This document shows, piece by piece, positions 1-6,712 of a DNA stretch of 12,275 nucleotides; position 1 is the stretch's first letter, and each line of letters opens with the position of its first letter. The notes below the pieces were generated by a model that saw nothing but the letters and a program-made list of their open reading frames with translations, was not told where the DNA came from and made no database searches. This DNA is from CBDVAK01 sp965371945 (GTDB lineage: Bacteria; Pseudomonadota; Gammaproteobacteria; Competibacterales; JAHEDQ01). Position numbers and translations under genes: made by a program. Where the stretch lies: NCBI GenBank assembly GCA_965371945.1, contig CBDVAK010000082.1, forward strand, positions 1 to 12,275. Reading direction: 5' to 3'.

Positions 1-371
1 CGCTGGGCGGTGACCTCGGTGTCCACCACGAAACGCTCGTGACTGCCTTTGGCCACGGTCTCCAGCGCATCGCGCGCGGTCACGTCCAGGCGCACTTTGC
101 GACCTTGTACTTCGCTGACGGTGACCTTGATTTCCACCCACATGCCCAGCAGGGTCGCCGCCATATGTTCGATCGCAACACGCGTACCCACGGAATCCTC
201 ACCGCCATCGATATGATCGAGGATCAACTCACGGCTGATCATCTCGATATCGCGGACCAGCTCCGGGGTAGCATAGACACGACAATCATCGCCCATGAAA
301 TCGATGGTCCGGTCCAGATCGATATCGATCCTTTCAGTCTTGCTGAGCCCGGGGGTAAGCGAATCGTTCAT
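1..371 (-). CDS. FlK-like acyl-CoA thioesterase (hotdog fold), partial, C-terminus outside window
   Basis: The visible 123 residues, read leftward from an ATG at 371-369, look like a hotdog-fold thioesterase of the fluoroacetyl-CoA thioesterase (FlK) type. Such enzymes hydrolyse acyl-CoA to free acid and CoA in the cytoplasm. The sequence shows T35, E43, G62, H69 (in VAIEHMAAT) and R113 (in GSHERFVV). Their spacings (8, 19, 7 and 44 residues) equal those I recall for FlK Thr42, Glu50, Gly69, His76 and Arg120. A CAGGAG ribosome binding site lies about 8 nt before the ATG. The gene starts 35 bp after the ferritin-like gene and is probably co-transcribed with korAB. Role (inference): release of CoA from dead-end aromatic or alicyclic CoA esters. 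The substrate cannot be read from the sequence. The stop codon lies beyond position 1. Confidence 0.8.
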   Translation of the reverse strand, partial: MNDSLTPGLSKTERIDIDLDRTIDFMGDDCRVYATPELVRDIEMISRELILDHIDGGEDSVGTRVAIEHMAATLLGMWVEIKVTVSEVQGRKVRLDVTARDALETVAKGSHERFVVDTEVTAQ

Positions 372-406
372 GGTGTCGGCTCCTGATAGCGGTTTGGGTG
401 GAGACC

Positions 407-925
407 CTACTCCGGGAGGTTGGGAGGGTCGTGGTCCTCGTCCCAACCGTCCTCGGGCTGCGGGAACTGTTCACGCCACTGGCGCAGATGCATCAGTCGT
501 TGCGAGCACTCGGTAACAAAACCCTCGGCCAGAGAACTCAGCTCGGACGAATGGCTGTCAGCCGCGATATCGCGGAAAAAGCGGTTCACACACCGTTCCG
601 CGTCCAACGCCAGCGACAGGGCGTGATGGGGCGTCATCAGATAGTGGGTGTCGGCCACCTCCGGCAACACCGCTTCGTGCTCTGGTCCCCAGCAGGAATC
701 CCAGGATGCGACCGTTGGAATCTGCTCACCCGCTGCCATGTCCTCGGCTCGTTGCAGACACTGGCGCTTCAGCTCAGCCAGCTCATGGAATATGTCCGCC
801 ACTTCCTTGTTGTTGGCCACATCCATCTGGTCGGCGAACATCTCATAGCGCTCGATGGTCTCGGTCTCCAGCGCGAGGATATATGCCACCAGCTCGGCCC
901 GGGTCTTGATCGAAGGAGAATTCAT
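407..925 (-). CDS. Ferritin-like/rubrerythrin-type helical protein with degenerate diiron site
   Basis: This 172-residue protein is mostly helical and resembles the ferritin-like four-helix bundle of rubrerythrins, without a rubredoxin domain. Helix A carries E20 followed seven residues later by Y27 (ETETIERYEMFAD), matching the rubrerythrin E-x6-Y pattern. Helix B (FHELAELKRQC) aligns with the F-x3-A-x2-E-x2-H pattern, but the ligand positions are K53 and C56 instead of Glu and His. Helix C keeps E110. The Glu and His positions of helix D appear as F136 and E139. Classical diiron chemistry is therefore doubtful. The C-terminal tail (from about 155) is acidic and proline-rich. The start ATG overlaps the korB stop by 4 bp (ATGA), so translation is probably coupled to korB. 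Possible roles are oxygen or oxidative-stress protection or assembly help for KorAB; both are inferences. The gene is real by coupling and length, but the family call is moderate. Confidence 0.72.
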   Translation of the reverse strand: MNSPSIKTRAELVAYILALETETIERYEMFADQMDVANNKEVADIFHELAELKRQCLQRAEDMAAGEQIPTVASWDSCWGPEHEAVLPEVADTHYLMTPHHALSLALDAERCVNRFFRDIAADSHSSELSSLAEGFVTECSQRLMHLRQWREQFPQPEDGWDEDHDPPNLPE

Positions 926-1764
926 ACCCTGAAAGCCGCCTCCAGTTCGGCAGGTCCCTCTATCTCTGCGTTGAGATCCGGCTGATAAGGGGCGCGGTCG
1001 CCGGTGTAGAGTGTACCGAGATAAAAGTTGTCGTCCGTCATCAGCCGCCTCGCCGCGGTGGCCGGATCACTGGTGGGGGCCACCGGTGCGGGCCTGACGA
1101 TCTTCTTCCACTCGCGTTGTTCGGGGCGAAAGGTGACACAGGGGCTGAGCACATGGATGAATGAAAAACCCGGGTGACAGATGGCCTCGACGATGACCTT
1201 GGCGGCGCCGTTGGGGTCGCTGCTGGAGGCGCGGGCGATGAAATTCGCACCCGAAGCCAGGGCGATGACCAATGGATAGAAGGGGTTGATCTTGGGCCCA
1301 CCCGGGGTCAGCTTGCTATGGTCCCAGTCCGGCTCGGTGGTGGGCGATGCCTGGCCCTTGGTCATGCCATAGACCTGGTTGTCCATGACGATGTAGGTCA
1401 TGTCGACGTTGCGCCGACAGGCCTGCATGAAATGGTTGCCGCCGATGGAGAAACCGTCACCATCACCGCCGGCCGCGATCACCGTCAGATCGGGCCGCGC
1501 CACCTTGAGTCCGGTGGCCACCGGCAGTGCACGCCCATGCACGGCGTGAAAACCGTAGACATTGAGGTAGGCCGGTACTCGCGACGAGCAACCGATACCT
1601 GAGATCACCGCCACCTGCTCCGGGGCCAGCTCCAGTTGTGCCATCGCCTTGGTCATGGAGGCCAGCACGCTGAAGTCGCCGCAACCCGGACACCACACCG
1701 GCTTGACAGCCGACTTGTAGTCCCTGGGCTTGAGGACCACGGTCTGATCGGCCGTTTCCATCAT
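922..1764 (-). CDS. korB: 2-oxoglutarate:ferredoxin oxidoreductase, beta (TPP-binding) subunit
   Basis: KorB is the thiamine-diphosphate and iron-sulfur subunit of a 2-oxoacid:ferredoxin oxidoreductase. With KorA it converts 2-oxoglutarate and CoA to succinyl-CoA and CO2 while reducing ferredoxin. The 280-residue length is typical. The TPP/Mg motif is GDGDGFSIGGNH (100-111), with DNQVYGMTKGQ following at 128-138. Four cysteines fit the [4Fe-4S] ligands of two-subunit enzymes: C25 and C28 (WCPGCGDF), C59 (GIGCSS) and C209 (SPCVTF). The 2-oxoglutarate preference is inferred from resemblance to KorB and from the neighbouring benzoyl-CoA genes; a pyruvate enzyme is less likely. The start overlaps the korA stop by 4 bp, with GAGGA just upstream. 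Two ATG codons stand in tandem at 1764 and 1761. In Thauera aromatica this enzyme regenerates the reduced ferredoxin needed by benzoyl-CoA reductase. Confidence 0.93.
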   Translation of the reverse strand: MMETADQTVVLKPRDYKSAVKPVWCPGCGDFSVLASMTKAMAQLELAPEQVAVISGIGCSSRVPAYLNVYGFHAVHGRALPVATGLKVARPDLTVIAAGGDGDGFSIGGNHFMQACRRNVDMTYIVMDNQVYGMTKGQASPTTEPDWDHSKLTPGGPKINPFYPLVIALASGANFIARASSSDPNGAAKVIVEAICHPGFSFIHVLSPCVTFRPEQREWKKIVRPAPVAPTSDPATAARRLMTDDNFYLGTLYTGDRAPYQPDLNAEIEGPAELEAAFRV

Positions 1765-3515
1765 GCTTCCTCGATCGAGCGCAGACGCTGGCGAACATCA
1801 CTTGGCCGGATCGGCAGGGGGCCCGGGCGAGCCAGCGAGTATACCTGCCCCGGCAGATCGTAGAGCGAGCGTAGATAGCGATAGAATTGTGCATCGTGGC
1901 TTTGTTCCACCACCAGTATCCGGCGCACGCCGGCCAGCGCCGCATCCATCTCCAACGGGCGCGCCGGCGCCAGCAGACGTAACGCGACCAGGCGCACCGC
2001 CCGACCCTCGGCCCGCAACACGGCCAGAGCTTCACGCACCGCGGCACAGCATGAGCCCCAGGTCACCACGGCAATGTCACCATCGCCCTCGATCAAAGCC
2101 CAGTGACTACCGTAGTCATGCCGCTCCAGCTTGCGCCGTCGCTTGTCCAGCTGCTGCTGATGATCGTCCGCGCTACTGCTCGGCGTGCCGCTGGGACTGT
2201 GCTCGAGCCCTTCCGCGGTGTACTGACAACCCGCTGTACCGGGGACCGCCATGGGGGAAACGCCGGAGTCATTGACTGCGTAGCGCTGGTAATCCTGCAC
2301 CACGCCAGCCTGCAGCTTGCGACCGCCTACGAAAGCAACGTCGGCGGGCCGGTCGATGATCTCCCGGGTCTGCCCCAACGACTGATCCGACAACACGATG
2401 GCGGCGGTTTGCAGAGACTCCGCCAGATGCACCGCCCACTGGGTGGTGAACAGACAATCCGCCACCGAGGTGGGCGCCACCACCAAATGCGGTGCATCAC
2501 CGTGCAATCCGTGCACAGCGATATTGAGATCGGATTGTTCGGACTTGGTGGGTATGCCGGTGGACGGTCCGCCACGCATGACATCCACCACCACCACAGG
2601 GGTTTCCGAGGCCACTGCCAGGCCGATGGACTCCATCATCAGCGCCAGCCCCGGACCGGAGGTGGCCGTCAACGCCGGCACGCCACCGAAGGAGGCTCCC
2701 AGTAACTGGTTGATCGAAGCAAGCTCGTCCTCGGCTTGCACCAGCACGCCACCCAGTTTGTTCAATGCCGGCGCCAGCCACTCCAGCATCTCCGTGGCAG
2801 GTGTGATCGGATAGGCGGCCACGAAGCGGATACCACCTCGTACCGCCCCGAGTCCGGCCGCCTCGTTACCGGTGATACTCCAGCGTACCGGACGATCAGC
2901 GCTCGCAACAGTCACAACTCGTGGCACGTCCGGCAATGACCGGGCGCTCTCCACACCAGCCGCGACACTGGCGGCACTGGCGGTAATTGCACTTTCACCC
3001 TTCCTGCCCAGCGCCTTGTGCAGCACATCGGTCACCGCACTCAGCGGCAATCCGATCAAGGCGCCGAGCACCCCAAGCGCAACCATGTTGGGGCGACCAC
3101 CACTGATCTCCTTGGCCAATCTGGCCAACGGCAGCTCGGCGTAGCGGGCGCCCATGGCGGCGATGGCCTCAGGTATTTCCCCGTCCGGGTCGCCGATGAT
3201 CAGGCTGTGCTCGTCCAGGGGAATCTCGCGGGCGAAACGACCGGCATTGCGCCAGTCGATGGCCAGCAAGACGTCGAAGCGATCCTGGTGCGATTGCACC
3301 GGTCGGGGCGACAACCGCAACATGGCGGCGGCCTCGCCGCCGCGTATCTGCGGACCGGAAGAACGGGTCATCAGGCCATACCAGTGGGCTTTGGCCGCTG
3401 CTTCAAGCAGCAGACTGCCGGCAGTCATGACACCGGCGCCACCACTGCCTACCAACGCAATGGACAGGCTGTCGGCTTCCTCGGTCTGCCCCCCGGGGCG
3501 TGAATTCTGGTTCAT
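1761..3515 (-). CDS. korA: 2-oxoglutarate:ferredoxin oxidoreductase, fused gamma-alpha subunit
   Basis: KorA is the large subunit of KorAB. Numbered from a possible TTG start at 3539 (592 residues), residues 24-200 form the gamma domain (opening ALVGSGGAGVMTAG, then RSSGPQIRGGEA). Residues 221-400 form the pyrimidine-binding alpha domain with AYPITPATE (242-250), QAEDELASI (268-276) and TSGPGLALMMES (293-304). Residues 480-575 form the C-terminal domain. The gamma-alpha fusion is usual for two-subunit KorAB. Start choice: ATG at 3515 lacks a strong ribosome site. TTG at 3539 has GGTGAGG about 4 nt upstream and would add eight residues. I list the ATG, but the TTG is a serious alternative. The gene opens the left-hand operon, about 100 nt downstream of a predicted promoter, and is divergent from had. 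A homologous pyruvate or generic 2-oxoacid enzyme cannot be excluded from sequence alone. Confidence 0.93.
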   Translation of the reverse strand: MNQNSRPGGQTEEADSLSIALVGSGGAGVMTAGSLLLEAAAKAHWYGLMTRSSGPQIRGGEAAAMLRLSPRPVQSHQDRFDVLLAIDWRNAGRFAREIPLDEHSLIIGDPDGEIPEAIAAMGARYAELPLARLAKEISGGRPNMVALGVLGALIGLPLSAVTDVLHKALGRKGESAITASAASVAAGVESARSLPDVPRVVTVASADRPVRWSITGNEAAGLGAVRGGIRFVAAYPITPATEMLEWLAPALNKLGGVLVQAEDELASINQLLGASFGGVPALTATSGPGLALMMESIGLAVASETPVVVVDVMRGGPSTGIPTKSEQSDLNIAVHGLHGDAPHLVVAPTSVADCLFTTQWAVHLAESLQTAAIVLSDQSLGQTREIIDRPADVAFVGGRKLQAGVVQDYQRYAVNDSGVSPMAVPGTAGCQYTAEGLEHSPSGTPSSSADDHQQQLDKRRRKLERHDYGSHWALIEGDGDIAVVTWGSCCAAVREALAVLRAEGRAVRLVALRLLAPARPLEMDAALAGVRRILVVEQSHDAQFYRYLRSLYDLPGQVYSLARPGPLPIRPSDVRQRLRSIEEA

Positions 3516-3625
3516 GTCACTACCCAGGGCTATCGACAAATTGCCTCACCGCAGACAAACGCAAGGCTCTCACACTCTGGGCTTGCGCATACAGGGCTCG
3601 GGGAACTGTTTGGAGCATGAACGGC

Positions 3626-3654
3626 AGCATATTGCACATTGACACCTCAGTCAA
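3626..3654 (-). promoter_or_regulatory. Predicted sigma70-type promoter of the kor operon
   Basis: Read on the - strand there is TTGACT (3654-3649), a 17-nt spacer and TATGCT (3631-3626). These match the sigma70 consensus at 5 of 6 and 4 of 6 positions. Transcription would begin near 3619, giving a korA leader of about 80-105 nt depending on the start codon. The promoter overlaps the oppositely directed had promoter, so polymerase can probably occupy only one at a time. Prediction from sequence only. Confidence 0.55.
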
Positions 3655-3673
3655 AAGAAATATACTGCACTTT
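3629..3673. repeat. 12-bp direct repeat with TGCA core overlapping both divergent promoters (candidate operator)
   Basis: ATATTGCACATT (3629-3640) and ATACTGCACTTT (3662-3673) match at 10 of 12 positions. They are spaced 33 bp apart, close to three helical turns. The right copy covers the -10 box and start site of the had promoter. The left copy covers the end of the kor -10 box and the start of the had -35. Regulators of benzoyl-CoA operons in the BzdR/BoxR family recognise TGCA-containing repeats, which makes this a plausible binding site. No regulator gene lies in the window. Confidence 0.5.
3639..3666 (+). promoter_or_regulatory. Predicted sigma70-type promoter of the had-oah-dch-bcr operon
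   Basis: TTGACA (3639-3644, perfect -35) is separated by 16 nt from TATACT (3661-3666, 5 of 6 for -10). The segment is AT-rich within otherwise GC-rich DNA. Transcription would begin near 3673, giving a leader of about 42 nt before the had ATG at 3715. It is the only strong promoter-like sequence I see for the + strand genes. Confidence 0.68.
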
Positions 3674-3705
3674 ACGACAAGCAAGTGACCACCGCTGCAA
3701 CCGTC

Positions 3706-3711
3706 GAGGGG
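3706..3711 (+). promoter_or_regulatory. Ribosome binding site that selects the had start
   Basis: GAGGGG ends three nt before the ATG at 3715, with its GAGG core five nt from the start. An upstream in-frame GTG at 3685 has no such site and would lie only about 12 nt from the predicted transcription start. The ATG is therefore preferred. Confidence 0.6.
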
Positions 3712-3714
3712 CGC

Positions 3715-4788
3715 ATGAGCACTACCGGACACCGCTGGCTGATGACCGAAGTCGGCAAGCCTTTTGTTGAAGAAAGCTTCCAACCCGGGTCACCGGCAGC
3801 GGGTGAGGTAACCGTGGAGGTGGCTGGCTGCGGCGTCTGCCACACCGACCTGGGATTTCTGTATGACGGCGTACGCACCAAACAGCCTTTGCCCCTGACC
3901 CTGGGACACGAGATCAGCGGTCACGTGGTGGCCACCGCGGAAGGGACGGGGGTATCCGTGGGACAGGCGGTGGTGATCCCCGCAGTCATACCCTGCGGAC
4001 AGTGCGATCTCTGTGATCGTGGTCTGGGCAATATCTGCCGCGCACAGAAGATGCCCGGCAACGACATTCACGGTGGTTTCGCCACCCACATCAATGTACC
4101 GGCGCAGGGGCTTTGCGCCGTAGACACCCGGCGGCTGGAACAAGCCGACATGAGTCTGGCCGAAGTCGCGGTACTGGCGGATGCCGTCACCACACCCTAC
4201 CAGGCGGCGATGCTGGCGGAGATTCGCGAGGGAGATCTCGCGGTGGTCATCGGTGCCGGTGGGGTCGGCGGCTACGCGGTGCAGATCGCCAACGCCATGG
4301 GCGCCACGGTGGTGGCGGTGGATATCGACCCTGCCAGGCTGGAGCAGCTCACGGACTACGGTGCCGCACTGATTATCGATGCTTCCAAGCTGGATGGCAG
4401 GGCGATCAAACAGCAGATTCGGGACTTCGCCAAGGCACACGCGCTGCGTGCCACAGAGTGGAAGATCTTCGAATGTTCGGGCAGCGCGGCCGGGCAGACC
4501 CTGGCCTTCAGCCTGCTGACCTTCGGCGCCCACCTGGCCATCGTCGGTTTCACCATGGCCAAGACCGAACAACGTTTGTCCAACCTGATGGCTTTCAACG
4601 CCCGCCTGCAGGGCAACTGGGGCTGCCTGCCGGAATATTACCCCAGGGCCCTGGATCTGGTGCTCGCCGGCAAGGTGCGGATGAAACCATTTGTCGAGCT
4701 GCATCCGCTGGACGACATCAACACGATCTTCGAGGCGGCCCACGCCCATCAGCTCAGCAGGCGCGCCATTCTGGTCCCGGATCTCTGA
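3715..4788 (+). CDS. had: 6-hydroxycyclohex-1-ene-1-carbonyl-CoA dehydrogenase
   Basis: This is a medium-chain zinc alcohol dehydrogenase of 357 residues. In the benzoyl-CoA pathway Had oxidises 6-hydroxycyclohex-1-ene-1-carbonyl-CoA to the 6-oxo compound with NAD+. Visible motifs are CGVCHTD with C42, GHEISGH with H65 and E66 (catalytic zinc), and structural-zinc cysteines C94, C97, C100 and C108. The Rossmann glycine motif is GAGGVGG (180-186), ending in an acidic strand (VAVDID) typical of NAD+ over NADP+. The usual third catalytic-zinc cysteine position appears as D156 (LADAVTTPY). The gene leads the + strand operon and is followed 14 bp later by oah. The specific substrate is inferred from the neighbouring oah, dch and bcr genes, as the fold alone fits many alcohol dehydrogenases. 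Confidence 0.92.
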   Translation: MSTTGHRWLMTEVGKPFVEESFQPGSPAAGEVTVEVAGCGVCHTDLGFLYDGVRTKQPLPLTLGHEISGHVVATAEGTGVSVGQAVVIPAVIPCGQCDLCDRGLGNICRAQKMPGNDIHGGFATHINVPAQGLCAVDTRRLEQADMSLAEVAVLADAVTTPYQAAMLAEIREGDLAVVIGAGGVGGYAVQIANAMGATVVAVDIDPARLEQLTDYGAALIIDASKLDGRAIKQQIRDFAKAHALRATEWKIFECSGSAAGQTLAFSLLTFGAHLAIVGFTMAKTEQRLSNLMAFNARLQGNWGCLPEYYPRALDLVLAGKVRMKPFVELHPLDDINTIFEAAHAHQLSRRAILVPDL

Positions 4789-4791
4789 GCC

Positions 4792-4797
4792 AAGGAG
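4792..4797 (+). promoter_or_regulatory. Strong ribosome binding site for the GTG start of oah
   Basis: AAGGAG lies five nt before GTG at 4803. It fixes this non-ATG start; there is no in-frame ATG nearby, the next methionine being residue 69. Confidence 0.75.
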
Positions 4798-4802
4798 CAT
4801 CA

Positions 4803-5948
4803 GTGAACAAAACCACCCGTACCATCGTCGCTGCGACCCGCCCGCAACAACTGGTGGATCACAATCTGGCACCACTGCCATCAGCCTCCGGCGTATTGTA
4901 CGAAAAGCGCCCGGCCAAGCGTCTCGACGGCAGCCCTGCCGAAGGGCTCTACAACGTCTGGATCACCCTCGACAACCCCTCGCAGTACAACTCCTACACC
5001 ACTGAGATGGTCAAGAGCGCCATCCTCGCCTTCCGCACCGCCAGCAACGCCCGGGACGTCAATGCCGTGGTATTCACCGGCAGCGGCCACAAGGCTTTCT
5101 GCACCGGCGGCAACACCAAGGAGTACGCCGAGTACTATGCCGGTAACCCGCAGGAATACCGCCAGTACATGCGTTTGTTCAACGATATGGTGAGCGCCAT
5201 CCTGGGCTGCGACAAACCGGTGGTGTGCCGGGTCAACGGCATGCGTATCGGCGGTGGCCAGGAGATCGGCATGGCGGCGGACTATTCCATCGCCCAGGAC
5301 CTGGCCAATTTCGGCCAGGCCGGCCCCAAGCATGGCTCGGCGGCCATCGGCGGGTCCACCGACTTCCTGCCGGTGATGATCGGTAGTGAACAGGCCATGG
5401 TCTCGGCCACGCTGTGCGAGTCCTTCTCGGCACACAAGGCGTATCGGCTGGGAGTACTGTCCCAGATCGTGCCGGCGCTAAAAATCGACGGCGAGTTCGT
5501 CGCCAATCCCACGGTGGTGACCGATCGCATGCTCGATGAGTACGGGCGCATCGTGCACGGTGAATTCAAGACCGGCGAGGAGTTCAAGCAAGGCCGGGCT
5601 CTGCTCAAACGCGGTGAAGTGGATCTGAGCCTGCTGGATGAGGCGGTGGAACAACTATGCGCCAAACTCCTCACCACCTTCCCGGAGTGCATGACCAAGA
5701 GTCTGGAAGAGCTGCGCAAGCCCAAGCTGAACGCCTGGAACCGCAACCGGGAGAACTCCCGGGCCTGGCTGGCGCTGAACATGATGAACGAGGCACGAAC
5801 CGGCTTTCGCGCCTTCAACGAGGGCAATCGGGAAGTGGGCCGGGAGATCGATTTCATCGCTCTGCGTCAGGCTCTTGCCGCAGGCACGCCGTGGACGCCG
5901 GAACTGGTGGAGAGCCTGATGCCGGGCCAGGACCGCGAAGATGGCTGA
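4803..5948 (+). CDS. oah: 6-oxocyclohex-1-ene-1-carbonyl-CoA hydrolase (ring-opening)
   Basis: Oah is a crotonase-fold enzyme that adds two waters to 6-oxocyclohex-1-ene-1-carbonyl-CoA and cleaves the ring to 3-hydroxypimelyl-CoA. The 381-residue length is well above a normal enoyl-CoA hydratase (about 260) and agrees with the Oah family. The two oxyanion-hole regions are visible as FCTGGNTKEY (99-108) and MRIGGGQEIGMAADYSIA (from 147). The C-terminal part (from about 230) is the helical extension. It starts at GTG with an AAGGAG site and overlaps dch by 8 bp, indicating tight co-expression. Alone it could be called a generic hydratase, but the length and its place between had and dch make the assignment strong. 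Confidence 0.94.
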   Translation: MNKTTRTIVAATRPQQLVDHNLAPLPSASGVLYEKRPAKRLDGSPAEGLYNVWITLDNPSQYNSYTTEMVKSAILAFRTASNARDVNAVVFTGSGHKAFCTGGNTKEYAEYYAGNPQEYRQYMRLFNDMVSAILGCDKPVVCRVNGMRIGGGQEIGMAADYSIAQDLANFGQAGPKHGSAAIGGSTDFLPVMIGSEQAMVSATLCESFSAHKAYRLGVLSQIVPALKIDGEFVANPTVVTDRMLDEYGRIVHGEFKTGEEFKQGRALLKRGEVDLSLLDEAVEQLCAKLLTTFPECMTKSLEELRKPKLNAWNRNRENSRAWLALNMMNEARTGFRAFNEGNREVGREIDFIALRQALAAGTPWTPELVESLMPGQDREDG

Positions 5949-6711
5949 CTCCCCGCTACAGGTGTGGCTGGAACATGACGGCAAACTGTTGCGCCTGCGG
6001 CTGTCCCGCCCCAAGGCCAATATCGTCGATGCCGCCATGATCGCAGCATTGAGCGCCGCGCTGGCGGAACATGGCGAATCCGTGCGGTTGCGTGGCGTAG
6101 TGCTGGATGCGCAGGGGCCGCACTTCAGCTTTGGCGCCAGTGTGGCGGAGCATCTGCCGGGACAATGCGCTGACATGCTGTCCGCCCTGCATGCCCTGGT
6201 GCTGGCCATGCTGGAGTTGCCGCTGCCCATCCTGGTGGCCATCCGCGGCCAGTGTCTGGGAGGTGGCCTGGAAGTGGCGTGTGCCGGCAGCCGGCTGTTC
6301 GCCAGCCCGGAGGCCCAACTCGGACAGCCCGAAATCCAGCTTGCGGTGTTCGCGCCGGCAGCCTCCTGCCTGTTGCCCGAGCGTATCGGTCGCAGACATG
6401 CCGAGGACCTGCTGTTTTCGGGCCGTAGCATCGGCGCGGACGAAGCCCATGCGATGGGACTGATCGATCAGGTGGCGGAGGACCCGGAGCGGGCGGCGCT
6501 GGACTACTTCGAACGCCATCTCGCACCCCGCTCCGCCAGTTCGCTGCGCTATGCGGTGCAGGCGGTGCGTTCCAGCCAGGTGGCAACCATCAGAGCCCGG
6601 CTGACTACCGTGGAAAGTCTTTATCTCGACGGTCTGATGGCCACCCACGATGCCGTCGAGGGCCTCAACGCCTTTCTGGAAAAACGTCCCGCCCGGTGGG
6701 AGAACCCCTGA
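5941..6711 (+). CDS. dch: Cyclohexa-1,5-dienecarbonyl-CoA hydratase
   Basis: Dch is a crotonase-family hydratase of 256 residues, the usual family length. It adds water to the product of benzoyl-CoA reductase, cyclohexa-1,5-diene-1-carbonyl-CoA, to give 6-hydroxycyclohex-1-ene-1-carbonyl-CoA, the substrate of Had. Oxyanion-hole segments are HFSFGASVAEHLPG (61-74) and RGQCLGGGLEVA (102-113). The first segment has FGASV in place of the common AGAD-like pattern. The C-terminal part carries the usual helical trimerisation region. It overlaps oah by 8 bp at its start and ends one nt before the bcrC ATG. The substrate is inferred from the gene context. Confidence 0.92.
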   Translation: MADSPLQVWLEHDGKLLRLRLSRPKANIVDAAMIAALSAALAEHGESVRLRGVVLDAQGPHFSFGASVAEHLPGQCADMLSALHALVLAMLELPLPILVAIRGQCLGGGLEVACAGSRLFASPEAQLGQPEIQLAVFAPAASCLLPERIGRRHAEDLLFSGRSIGADEAHAMGLIDQVAEDPERAALDYFERHLAPRSASSLRYAVQAVRSSQVATIRARLTTVESLYLDGLMATHDAVEGLNAFLEKRPARWENP

Positions 6712-6712
6712 C

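Noticed and set aside
2130..2280. Apparent low-complexity, charged insertion in KorA (about residues 420-475)
   Set aside because: The pattern GLEH...H...DKR-R-KLE is the normal linker of KorA-type alpha subunits, so it is not an insertion.
3324..3341. Perfect 7-bp hairpin (GGCGGCG / CGCCGCC)
   Set aside because: It lies inside korA, where it encodes a conserved GGEAAA segment. GC-rich codons explain it.
3639..3654. FNR-type site (TTGAC/GTCAA dyad)
   Set aside because: The FNR consensus has a 4-bp centre with TTGAT/ATCAA halves. Here the centre is 6 bp, and its position around -26 would not suit activation. The -35 boxes explain it better.
3685..3714. Upstream GTG start for had
   Set aside because: No ribosome binding site, and only about 12 nt from the predicted transcription start; ATG at 3715 fits better.
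3790..4881. Long open frame (363 codons) on the - strand opposite had
   Set aside because: It mirrors a well-supported gene in GC-rich DNA and its His/Gln/Gly/Arg-rich product shows no domain. Similar antisense frames at 7887-8909 and 9175-10338 have the same character.
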